Origin: Subsaxibacter sp. CAU 1640
GTDB taxonomy: Bacteria; Bacteroidota; Bacteroidia; Flavobacteriales; Flavobacteriaceae
NCBI RefSeq assembly: GCF_023156585.1
Contig: NZ_JALNMI010000002.1
Location: 164,379-228,378 of the forward strand
Length of the DNA stretch: 64,000 nt
Direction of reading: 5' to 3'
Positions 9,222-15,917 of the stretch are shown here, piece after piece. The notes beneath the pieces are model-generated. The model did not search any database. It saw only the letters and a program-made list of their open reading frames with translations, and was not told where the DNA came from. Every line of letters starts with the position of its first letter. The stretch's first letter is position 1. The translations under genes and the position numbers were made by a program.

Positions 9222-9796
9222 TGGCAGACTTGGAACATCACTATTTTAAAACCGATGCGGAATGGCGCGAGTGGTTGCATCAGAATCATTCCACTTCAAA
9301 AGGGGTGTATTTGATCTTTTATAAGGTGGAACACGAGAATGATTCGATGCGTTGGGAAGAAGCCGTAAAGGTGGCGCTGTGTTATGGGTGGATAGACTCC
9401 ACAGTGAAGAGTCTGGGCGATGGCAAACGACGGCAATACTTTACACCAAGAAACCCAAAGAGCGTTTGGAGCGCCCTGAACAAACGCTATATTGAAGAAC
9501 TCACCGAGGCTGGACTGATGCACGAAAGTGGCGAGCGTATCATCGCGATTGGTAAGGAGAATGGCAGCTGGACGGCACTGGATGATGTGGAAAACGGCGT
9601 CATTCCCGAGGATTTGCAACAGGCTTTTGACAACAATAGGCTTGCATTTGAAAACTATCAAGGGTTTGCGCCTTCTTATAGAAAGAGTTATCTGTATTGG
9701 CTGAACCAAGCCAAACGAGAAGCGACGCGAGAAAAGCGTATTGTGGAGATCATCCAACTGTGTGAGGCGAATGTGAAACAAAGAGGCGATTGGTGA
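9221..9796 (+). CDS. YdeI/OmpD-associated (OmdA) family protein
   Basis: 191 residues, full family length, no signal peptide. Typical features are the N-terminal EWREWLHQNH, VYLIFYKVEHE, the signature ALCYGWIDSTVKSL and the TPRNPKSVWSALNK segment; the C-terminal helical part contains YRKSYLYWLNQAKREATREKR. The family is named after Enterobacteriaceae YdeI; its biochemical role is unsettled. The start overlaps the M28 stop (TAATG), which suggests translational coupling. This stretch is visibly richer in GC than most of the window. Confidence 0.85.
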   Translation: MADLEHHYFKTDAEWREWLHQNHSTSKGVYLIFYKVEHENDSMRWEEAVKVALCYGWIDSTVKSLGDGKRRQYFTPRNPKSVWSALNKRYIEELTEAGLMHESGERIIAIGKENGSWTALDDVENGVIPEDLQQAFDNNRLAFENYQGFAPSYRKSYLYWLNQAKREATREKRIVEIIQLCEANVKQRGDW

Positions 9797-10290
9797 TGCT
9801 AAAAAGTGAACGTTTTGAAGTGGGATTGTTGGACAAGTACCACTTGTACATCCCACAACACATTTTTGAACCCTTTGCAGCCGCTAGGCATAGCCGTGTG
9901 AAGGTACAGGCATTTTATAAGGATGCGATGATTGAGTTGTACGCCGCAGTATCGAAGGATAAGAACTCGGATGATTATGTGATGATGTTCAGTAAGCGGT
10001 ATCAGAAGGCTTTGGGCGTGTTTCAGAACGATTATTTTGAGTTGCAGTTGGTGGAAGACACCTCGAAGTACGGCGTGGAGATGCCCGAGGAGCTCGAAGC
10101 CGTTTTGATGAGCGATGCTGAAGCTTATGCCATTTTTGAAGGCTTTACGGCAGGCAAACAACGCAGTATTATCTACACCATTATACGGGTAAAGAACCCC
10201 CAACTGCGCGTGGACCGTGCGCTTTTACTCTGTGACAACCTTAAACGTGGTGTTACCGACCCGATGTTGCTTTTTAAACAACAATTTTAG
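9796..10290 (+). CDS. DUF1905/YdeI-like small protein
   Basis: 164 residues from the ATG at 9796, which overlaps the preceding TGA (ATGA-type coupling); GTG at 9793 is an alternative. The N-terminal half (KYHLYIPQHIFEPF, then VKVQAFYKDA and the SKRYQKALG segment) resembles the DUF1905 beta-barrel, and the tail (EAVLMSDAEAYAIFEGFTAG, then RSIIYTIIRVKNPQLRVDRA) resembles the YdeI helical repeat. Thus two YdeI-related genes lie in tandem with different domain content. No catalytic residues are recognisable. A strong terminator follows. Confidence 0.7.
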   Translation: MLKSERFEVGLLDKYHLYIPQHIFEPFAAARHSRVKVQAFYKDAMIELYAAVSKDKNSDDYVMMFSKRYQKALGVFQNDYFELQLVEDTSKYGVEMPEELEAVLMSDAEAYAIFEGFTAGKQRSIIYTIIRVKNPQLRVDRALLLCDNLKRGVTDPMLLFKQQF

Positions 10291-10293
10291 AAT

Positions 10294-10337
10294 AAAAAAA
10301 CCACAACCCTTTTTCAAAAGTTGTGGTTTCTTCTTTG
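10294..10337. terminator. bidirectional intrinsic terminator
   Basis: Perfect stem CCACAAC (10301-10307) / GTTGTGG (10320-10326), flanked by seven A on the left and T-rich sequence on the right. It serves the ydeI-like operon on the plus strand and the unknown gene ending at 10351 on the minus strand. Confidence 0.85.
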
Positions 10338-10350
10338 AACGTTCTTCATC

Positions 10351-11292
10351 TTACAAGTTCTTATAACCAGGTATTAAATGAAACCTGATTTTACTTACTT
10401 GTTTGTAACGTGGATCCTTTGAGCCAAATAGAGATAAAGCCGTTTTCTTAACACCATAAGCCAAGAACACCATACCAGTCACCATCTTGTACATAAGCAC
10501 GTTTCTCGTATAGATAGCGTTGCTCAACTCATTATTAGCTTTCTCAACAGCACCCACAGCCTCACGCATAGCATCTAGTCTAGCCTTTAGGGCAACTAGA
10601 GAGATACGTTCATTTGTAGTGGTGTACACACCAGATTTCTCAAAAACCTTAATAAAACCATCCAGATTTTTACACTGGTTCACATAAGCAAGGTGTATGG
10701 CACTATTATGGTCTGCCGTATCACCTTTTTTAATAGTAATCACAGGTTTTCCTTGCAGCAGCATCTTAAAATGCCTTGCTTGTTGAACCTCTTCTACTGT
10801 TGCACCACATACCTCAAAGTAGTTATAAGCCATTGTCACATCTACTTTTAAACCATCAAACGCTATCTTTTGAACACCCACCGCATGGCTGGCATCAACT
10901 TCAAGTGTTTGTACCGTGTCTAAAGCTTCTTCTACTGCAGTCTTCACATCTATAAGATGCGTAAGTTCATACAGTGCATTAGGAGCCACATACTGATTGC
11001 CCCAACCGTAAACGGCTGTGATCACCCAGTTAAAGTTACGCAGGTTAATAGCAAGGCCCACTTCTGGCTCACTACTGCGCTTCGTTTTCTCCTTGGTAGC
11101 TTTCGGCGCATTGGCAGAAACCACTTCTTGGTGTTGAACATTCACATTTGGCTCGCTCGCTTTGTCAGCTACTGGACCCGATTTTACAACAGCATATTGT
11201 CCGTTGTGGGAAGCAGCACCATTTAGGTCCGCACCCTTGGTAGTAGAGCCGTTAAGCTCCGTACCATTCATAACATATGGTTTGTATTCCAT
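10351..11292 (-). CDS. unrecognised protein with Asn/Gly-rich N-terminus
   Basis: 313 residues; no family recognised. ATG at 11292 (MEYKPYVMNG) is preferred over a TTG at 11322. Residues 1-45 are low-complexity with repeated NG pairs (NGTELNG, LNGAASHNG); 55-85 is a charged linker (KATKEKTKRSSEPE). From about 90 a mixed region starts with the aromatic stretch NFNWVITAVYGWGNQY. About 240-275 is helical with coiled-coil character (LVALKARLDAMREAVGAVEKANNELS), followed by a hydrophobic segment VLMYKMVTGMVFLAYGV (about 275-295) that may touch a membrane. No signal peptide and no catalytic motif. It is a single-gene unit with its own promoter (11532-11562), a leader of about 235 nt and a shared terminator. 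Confidence 0.7.
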   Translation of the reverse strand: MEYKPYVMNGTELNGSTTKGADLNGAASHNGQYAVVKSGPVADKASEPNVNVQHQEVVSANAPKATKEKTKRSSEPEVGLAINLRNFNWVITAVYGWGNQYVAPNALYELTHLIDVKTAVEEALDTVQTLEVDASHAVGVQKIAFDGLKVDVTMAYNYFEVCGATVEEVQQARHFKMLLQGKPVITIKKGDTADHNSAIHLAYVNQCKNLDGFIKVFEKSGVYTTTNERISLVALKARLDAMREAVGAVEKANNELSNAIYTRNVLMYKMVTGMVFLAYGVKKTALSLFGSKDPRYKQVSKIRFHLIPGYKNL

Positions 11293-11531
11293 AATAGATT
11301 GGGGTTTAATTAATAAATACAACGTTACCCATAATGCACTTACATCACGTACACATACAGCGTACCTATCGGCATTACTTATTTAATCCCTACGGGACTA
11401 TGGACAACCGTGTCCATCACTCACTATAAAACTGTAATAAAAACTTCAACTCAATAATTCGGGCTCCGAAGTCATTTGTCCCTTGAGCGCTACTGATATC
11501 ATTTTAGCAGCTTGTAGTCATTTGACCGATA
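11293..11531 (-). promoter_or_regulatory. long mRNA leader of the unknown gene
   Basis: Predicted transcript start near 11527 and ATG at 11292 give a leader of about 235 nt without a convincing ORF. It contains a perfect hairpin at 11400-11417 (7-bp stem ATGGACA/TGTCCAT, loop ACCG) and a direct repeat ending in GTCATTTG on the plus strand (11471-11478 and 11517-11524). No known riboswitch class recognised. Confidence 0.4.
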
Positions 11532-11562
11532 CAAATATAGAATTAATTCTATGAAATGCAAA
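11532..11562 (-). promoter_or_regulatory. promoter with palindrome in the spacer
   Basis: Read on the minus strand: TTTG (11562-11559), 19-nt spacer, TATATTTG (11539-11532), a full match to the Bacteroidota -33/-7 pattern. The spacer holds a perfect 12-bp palindrome AGAATTAATTCT (11539-11550), placed where a repressor or activator dimer could act. Confidence 0.6.
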
Positions 11563-11978
11563 TATCTTCGATAAAATGTTTTATTATGTAGTATAAAAAG
11601 CATTAATACAATAATTATCAACCCCGCGCCAGTACTAATAAATTCTCATATTTTAGAATCTTAAAAATATTTTAAAAAATTTTTGATAAATAATAAATAA
11701 TTCAGGCTTTTTAACAAAAAACAAATGTAATATCATTGCAAATTTGTTGCGAAAAAAGGTCAAAGTAAAGATCTAAACTATCTACTTTGATATTTTGTAA
11801 AAAAAAGGTAATATTGATAGAACCCAATTATTCTTGATAAAAGTGAAATGACTATGGCTCTTACTCGCTATAAAAAAGTGAAAAAGGTAGCGCATAGCCG
11901 CCTAAAATGGGTTCAAACTGGAAGGGTTATAGCGCATATAAACTAGTTGTAGGTAATTTTGCCCAACCAATAAACTGA
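11540..11978. other. AT-rich intergenic region upstream of the cassette array
   Basis: No gene seen. It holds an 8-bp inverted repeat TCAAAGTA (11760-11767) / TACTTTGA (11783-11790), an inverted pair GAACCCA (11820-11826) / TGGGTTC (11908-11914), a direct repeat TAGCGCATA (11888-11896 and 11930-11938), and a half-site GTTGTAGGTAATTTT (11946-11960) matching the ends of the later cassette sites. Confidence 0.6.
11820..11960 (+). repeat. cassette-boundary site A (first, divergent)
   Basis: Ends in GTTGTAGGTAATTTT (11946-11960), matching the 3' cores of sites B-D. Its left half lacks the ACAAC-GGCTAT core seen at sites B and D, although it has its own inverted pair (11820-11826/11908-11914) and a 9-bp direct repeat. 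The left boundary is uncertain. Confidence 0.45.
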
Positions 11979-13196
11979 ATGGAAAAAATTCAAAATCTGA
12001 AACACTCAAAAGAAACTCTTTACTACTCTTTAGCAAGAATGGTTGAAAGAGCATCTTATTATGGATTTCGAGCTTTGGTGGTTCTTTATATGGTTGGGGA
12101 AACGCTTAAAATGGAAAGAACTGAAGCATTAAGTATTTATGGTTGGTTTACTGCTTCATTAATATTTTCTCAAATCGTTGGAGCTCTTTTTGGAGACCTA
12201 CTAATTGGAAATAAAAAATCAATAATAATTGGTGGAATTATTCAAGCATTAGGAGCTTTTATTTTGTATTTACCCTCTACAACTGGACTTTATTTAGGTT
12301 TATTTCTTGTCGTTTTAGGTAGCGGATTTTTCACACCAAATATCATCTCAAATTTCGGAAAGACATATCTTAACAAGACTAAATTATTAGATTCAGGGTT
12401 TACGATATTCTATCTCGCAATAAATTTGGGTTCATTCCTGGGAACTTTACTAATCGGCTATTTAGGAGAAACATATGGCTACAACATTGGATTTATAACA
12501 TCTGGAATATTAATGTTAATCTCAATTATTCCTATCCTTCTTTTAAAAGAAAAAAGATTAGATGAAATTGAGAAAATTGAGTTTCCAATAAGTAAAAGAA
12601 TTTTAAACATCTTAATTGCATTTATTGTTGTTGGGTTGTTTTGGGGATTTTACGAATTATCAAGCATTCGGACTTTTGATTTACAGTTACAATTGAGTGA
12701 AGTATCGACTTTAGGTATTCCAAATCATTTATGGCAATCAATCAATTCTATATTCATTTTACCAATTAGTATAATTGCAATTATTTTGTGGACTTACTAT
12801 TACAGCAGTCAATTCCTTAAATTAATGCTTGGATTTATTTTTGGAGTAATATCATTCGGAATATTATTCTTAATTCCAGAAGTGCCAACTGAACAACATA
12901 CAATAATATATTTGATTTCTTTACTGTTTCTCGCAATTTCGGAAATTCATATTGCACCAATAATTCATTCGATTTTGACAAAATACTCTAACCCAAAATA
13001 TTTAGCAATTCTAATTAGTTTAGCTTTTCTACCTACAAGATTGATTTCTTTAATTTTTGGATTGTTTAACGATAAACTATATGACAATCCAATGTTAGGG
13101 CTGAAAATTGGAATAATAGGAATGACAATTGTTGGAATTGGACTGATTGGATATATAATAATTAATAAAAAAACTACCTACAACAATGGCTATTAG
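11979..13196 (+). CDS. POT/PTR2-like MFS transporter (cassette gene 1)
   Basis: 405 residues with about twelve hydrophobic segments. The N-terminal ERASYYGFRALVVLYM and the later FTPNIISNFGKTY fit the proton-coupled oligopeptide transporter branch of the MFS. In the helix-1 ExxER proton-coupling motif the first Glu is replaced by Arg (RMVER), so coupling or substrate may differ from classical peptide carriers. It is clearly AT-rich and lies alone between two palindromic boundary sites. Its last residues (TTYNNGY) and stop codon are encoded by the left core of site B, as if the reading frame ran into the recombination site. No own promoter is obvious beyond site A. Confidence 0.78.
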   Translation: MEKIQNLKHSKETLYYSLARMVERASYYGFRALVVLYMVGETLKMERTEALSIYGWFTASLIFSQIVGALFGDLLIGNKKSIIIGGIIQALGAFILYLPSTTGLYLGLFLVVLGSGFFTPNIISNFGKTYLNKTKLLDSGFTIFYLAINLGSFLGTLLIGYLGETYGYNIGFITSGILMLISIIPILLLKEKRLDEIEKIEFPISKRILNILIAFIVVGLFWGFYELSSIRTFDLQLQLSEVSTLGIPNHLWQSINSIFILPISIIAIILWTYYYSSQFLKLMLGFIFGVISFGILFLIPEVPTEQHTIIYLISLLFLAISEIHIAPIIHSILTKYSNPKYLAILISLAFLPTRLISLIFGLFNDKLYDNPMLGLKIGIIGMTIVGIGLIGYIIINKKTTYNNGY

Positions 13197-13316
13197 TAAT
13201 TGCTTGTTCTCGCCTACTTCTGAAAATCCTCGCGGATTTTCAGTTTGGTGTGTACTTGCAAAGTTAAGTGCTTACCCACGCAACTACTCATAGCCGAGAC
13301 CGTTGTAAGTAATTTA
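13179..13316 (+). repeat. cassette-boundary site B
   Basis: Imperfect palindrome of about 138 bp. Left core ACAAC..GGCTAT..AATTGC (13180-13203) is opposed by ATAGCC (13291-13296) and GTTGTAAGTAATTTA (13302-13316). It contains a perfect 10-bp hairpin CTGAAAATCC/GGATTTTCAG with loop TCGC (13220-13243). The block at 13264-13292 (TTAAGTGCT..CCACGCA..CTCATA) is shared with site C. Confidence 0.7.
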
Positions 13317-13327
13317 CACCGACACTA

Positions 13328-13552
13328 ATGGACAATCTAAAACCAACATTATTTTTCATTTTCGGAGCTTTACTTTTTTGGTTTATTGGACCGATAATTG
13401 TGAAATATCAATTAAAATTTCATAATAAACACAACCCTAAATTAGTTGAGAAAGCGCCAGGGATTTTTAAAGGAATGAAAATCTTTTTTAGAGTCTTCTC
13501 AATCATTTGTATAATATTCGCTTTTATAGTTCTATTGGGAATTAAAATTTAG
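13328..13552 (+). CDS. small two-helix membrane protein (cassette gene 2a)
   Basis: 74 residues, no family recognised. Two hydrophobic segments, about 7-25 (FFIFGALLFWFIGPIIV) and 53-72 (VFSIICIIFAFIVLLGI), flank a basic loop (KYQLKFHNKHNPK, KAPGIFKGMK). The topology suggests an inner-membrane hairpin. It begins 11 nt after site B and is followed after 5 nt by the next ORF in the same cassette, so the two are probably translated from one message. An accessory or toxin-like role is possible but unsupported. Confidence 0.6.
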   Translation: MDNLKPTLFFIFGALLFWFIGPIIVKYQLKFHNKHNPKLVEKAPGIFKGMKIFFRVFSIICIIFAFIVLLGIKI

Positions 13553-13557
13553 ATTTC

Positions 13558-14016
13558 ATGAGTAAATTAAAATTAAATTTTGAAATTCCTAAAAATGGTT
13601 GGTTGCCGACAAGTTTGAGATATTCTGACCTCGAATTGAACTTTAGTGCGTCAAATATTCCAGAAAATCCGACTGACAAACTTTGCGAATCTCTGATTTT
13701 AGCACTTAATGGAATTAAAACGGAAACACTCTGGAATCTGGAACCTGAATGCTATTTCTTTGAACTCAAACCAAACAAAAAAGGAATTGATTTTGTAATC
13801 TCAAAAAGTGGTGGAATCACAGAAAACCGAAATCTAATTTATGAACTGACTGGAGATTTTGAGTCTGTCATTTTACCAATGTATAGGAGTTTAAAAAAGT
13901 TCAGCACATTGGAATTTGATAAAGCGGATTGGAAAAAAATTGACAAAATAAAACTGAATAAATTAACGGAATTAGTAACTGAAAGAAAAAACTACTTACA
14001 CACCGTGTATAATTAA
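13558..14016 (+). CDS. unrecognised soluble protein (cassette gene 2b)
   Basis: 152 residues, no signal or membrane segment, no family recognised. The composition suggests an alpha/beta fold: LKLNFEIPKNGWLPTSLRY, a helix around DKLCESLILALNGI, then strands YFFELKPNKKGIDFVISK and helical IYELTGDFESVILPMYRSLKKF. The pattern resembles small immunity/antitoxin-like orphan proteins of cassette arrays, but that is only an impression. The C-terminal residues HTVYN and the stop lie in the left core of site C. The cassette carries it together with the preceding small membrane protein. Confidence 0.6.
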   Translation: MSKLKLNFEIPKNGWLPTSLRYSDLELNFSASNIPENPTDKLCESLILALNGIKTETLWNLEPECYFFELKPNKKGIDFVISKSGGITENRNLIYELTGDFESVILPMYRSLKKFSTLEFDKADWKKIDKIKLNKLTELVTERKNYLHTVYN

Positions 14017-14135
14017 TTGCTTTGGCAGGTGCCTATTTGGAAAATTCCTTCTGAATTTTCTTGCGTCTGTTTTTGTTTACTAAATTAGGTGCTAGCCACG
14101 CACCTAATCATACACCAACCGTTGTGCGTCATTTA
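13992..14135 (+). repeat. cassette-boundary site C
   Basis: Imperfect palindrome of about 144 bp. The left core runs CTTACACACCG..TGTATAATTAATTGC to 14020; the right core has TCATACACC then GTTGTGCGTCATTTA (14121-14135). Internal perfect hairpins: GGCA/TGCC (14024-14033), GAAAATTC/GAATTTTC (14040-14060) and ATTAGGTGC/GCACCTAAT (14084-14108). The block at 14085-14112 aligns with 13264-13292 of site B. Confidence 0.7.
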
Positions 14136-14228
14136 CGGAGCACGTTAACTAAACGAAAAACATAATTCACTCATTCGAGTTTTTATGAAAAACAGAATTG
14201 AAATATTTTAGGAATTTAAAGAAGAAAA

Positions 14229-14699
14229 ATGAGAATATTTCTAATTCTATTATTGCTGACTTTGACTTTCGGTTGTGCAACTCGGAATATAAAATACGAC
14301 CGAAATAAAATATTGAAAAAATACGCAACGGAATTCGACATCATATTAGATTCCGAGAAAGTAAATCTTGAAAATTTATATTTAGACAAGGATAATATAA
14401 AAGTAACTTCCATTGACCGAAAAGCAAAAACTGTAAGAATTGAACAATTAAAAAAAACTGAATTAATTACTTTGAATAATATTTATTTAGACAGTTTAAG
14501 TAAAGGTCGTCGAGGTTGGAATAAAAAAGAAATCGGATTTATAATAATTGATGGAATTTTATTGACAGACAAAACTACAGAGGAAATAAAACTTGACCCA
14601 AATGCGATTAAGGATTTCCGAATACAGAAAGGCGAAGACTCGAAAGACAGTCGAATTTTTAGAATGGATAGAGATTATTTAATAATAACAACGAAATAA
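14229..14699 (+). CDS. lipoprotein resembling a TonB-receptor plug domain (cassette gene 3)
   Basis: 156 residues. N-terminus MRIFLILLLLTLTFGCATR is a type II signal with Cys16. The C-terminal part reads IIDGILLTDKTTEEIKLDP, AIKDFRIQKGE and, at the end, YLIITTK. This order (defined xDG strand, residue position before an I-x-x-F-x-I-x-K-G turn, final ITTK) is that of the plug domain of Bacteroidota TonB-dependent receptors, where the last strand typically reads xIxITTK. No barrel is present. The role is unknown; a stand-alone plug-like lipoprotein could modulate a receptor. It lies alone between sites C and D and is AT-rich. Confidence 0.6.
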   Translation: MRIFLILLLLTLTFGCATRNIKYDRNKILKKYATEFDIILDSEKVNLENLYLDKDNIKVTSIDRKAKTVRIEQLKKTELITLNNIYLDSLSKGRRGWNKKEIGFIIIDGILLTDKTTEEIKLDPNAIKDFRIQKGEDSKDSRIFRMDRDYLIITTK

Positions 14700-14710
14700 A
14701 AAAAACGAAC

Positions 14711-14880
14711 GCACAACAACGGCTATAGTTCATTGCTTCTGACTTTCCTATCGGAAAGTCCTCGCAAATTTCCTAACTTCGGTTTACGGCCGACACGAGC
14801 ATGAAGTGCGAACTGGCGGAGCACAATCCTCGCGGATTTTCACACAACATATTATATACAAAACCGTCGTAAGTAAGTTA
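14711..14880 (+). repeat. cassette-boundary site D
   Basis: Left core GCACAACAACGGCTAT..CATTGC (14711-14736), right core GTCGTAAGTAAGTTA (14866-14880), about 170 bp in all and more diverged than B and C. Contains a perfect 8-bp hairpin GACTTTCC/GGAAAGTC with loop TATC (14741-14760) and the segment AATCCTCGCGGATTTTCA (14825-14842), which is also found inside site B. Confidence 0.65.
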
Positions 14881-14902
14881 AAAACTCATCTATTAAAACA
14901 CA

Positions 14903-15343
14903 ATGAAACATCTCAATGAAATTGCATCAGCAAAATACGGTTTTATAACTAATATTCGAGAACCTGAAGAATATGTATTAGAATTTCATTTGGAAATAGC
15001 ACAAATTTCTGACAATGACGAAGATGTTATTATAGGAAATCAAAATATTGGACCAGCTCGAAGAATTTACGTTGATGAAAAAAGCCCAAAATTTAAAATT
15101 AGGTTTAATAACTATATTGGATATTCAACAATAAATGAAAGTTATGCAAGGCAATTAGAGGGAGAATTTACTGGAATAAACCCAAGAATATACACGGAAT
15201 CAAATTTTCTATATTATATCAAAAAGGATTCGTTCGCATCAAAAGATTATCCTGGAGAATTTAAACATTATGCTTTTTTAAGTGATAACTTAATTATGAA
15301 TATTGCATCCCAAACTGAACCTGAAATAATCAAATTAAAATAA
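14903..15343 (+). CDS. unrecognised protein (cassette gene 4)
   Basis: 146 residues, soluble, no signal peptide, no family recognised. Mostly alternating beta-type sequence (EYVLEFHLEIAQI, RRIYVDEKSPKFKIRFNNY, FLYYIKKDSF) with Tyr and Asp/Glu enrichment. It starts 22 nt after site D, same strand as all other cassette genes, and is followed 4 nt later by a partial boundary sequence (site E). No helix-turn-helix, nuclease or toxin motif is visible. Confidence 0.55.
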   Translation: MKHLNEIASAKYGFITNIREPEEYVLEFHLEIAQISDNDEDVIIGNQNIGPARRIYVDEKSPKFKIRFNNYIGYSTINESYARQLEGEFTGINPRIYTESNFLYYIKKDSFASKDYPGEFKHYAFLSDNLIMNIASQTEPEIIKLK

Positions 15344-15572
15344 AAACCTACACACAACTCCCGCCAGCCCCCCGCTAGCGCTCGTTTGCAACGAGTGCCC
15401 TCAACTGTGAGGTAACAAAAATTGGTAACACTGGTTTACAGCAAGGCGGTTCAATCTCTCCGCCTTTGCGTCTCCGCGAGCTTTAACCACTTACAGCTTA
15501 AAGCTCCAAACCAAAACCAAACCCCAATAACCAAAAATCAAAAAAATTGTCGTAAAATACCTTTTTAGGGTA
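15344..15572. other. array end: partial site E and REP-like hairpin
   Basis: ACCTACACACAAC (15347-15359) resembles the left cores of sites C and D. It is followed by GCCAGC/GCTAGC and a perfect 6-bp hairpin CTCGTT/AACGAG with loop TGC (15381-15395), a REP-like palindrome. No right core matching GTTGTAAGTAATTTA is seen. The rest (15400-15572) holds no gene that I can support. Confidence 0.45.
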
Positions 15573-15824
15573 GGATATGTCATGTTGCACGAAGGAACTG
15601 TCATGTTGCAAGTGGGATATGTCATGTGGTAAGTTGGAACTGTCATGTTGCACGTGGGATATGTCATGTTGCATGTGGAAACTGTAATGTGGCACGTTGG
15701 ATATGTCATGTTGCACGTGGGATATGTCATGTTGCACGTGGGATATGTCATGTGATAAGTTGGAACTGTCATGTTGCAAGTTGGAACTGTAATGTTGCAT
15801 GTTCAAACTATCATGTGTGTCGTG
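15573..15824. repeat. tandem array of twelve 21-bp repeats
   Basis: Twelve consecutive 21-bp units, no spacers. Two alternating forms: GGATATGTCATGTTGCACGTG and GGAACTGTCATGTTGCAAGTT, with small variants; the last unit (15804-15824) is degenerate. Unit length divides by three, so reading frames stay open on both strands, giving spurious heptad-repeat ORFs. The array ends 93 bp before the sigma-factor start. Confidence 0.92.
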
Positions 15825-15901
15825 TGATATAACATTTCAATTTAAACAAATAATACAGTTAAGATAATTTTTAATTGAGCAAATGCCACGTGTAACATAA
15901 A

Positions 15902-15917
15902 ACTACCTTTAGGTAGT
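15902..15917 (+). promoter_or_regulatory. inverted repeat abutting the sigma-factor start
   Basis: ACTACC/GGTAGT with a TTTA loop, ending one base before the ATG at 15918. It contains TACCTTTA, which is close to a -7 element. It could be an operator, or an RNA hairpin covering the start region. Confidence 0.45.

Noticed and set aside
11820..15400. Canonical class-type integron or insertion sequences.
   Set aside because: No integrase or transposase, no target duplication, and the core words do not fit the attC consensus; reported instead as an integron-like array.
15573..15824. CRISPR array.
   Set aside because: Repeats are directly adjacent, with no spacers and no cas genes in the window.
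15491..15832. Open frames on both strands through the 21-bp repeats giving heptad-repeat peptides (MTYPTCN-like, CHVARGI-like).
   Set aside because: They exist because the repeat unit is a multiple of three; several frames are open at once, with no promoter, signal or family.
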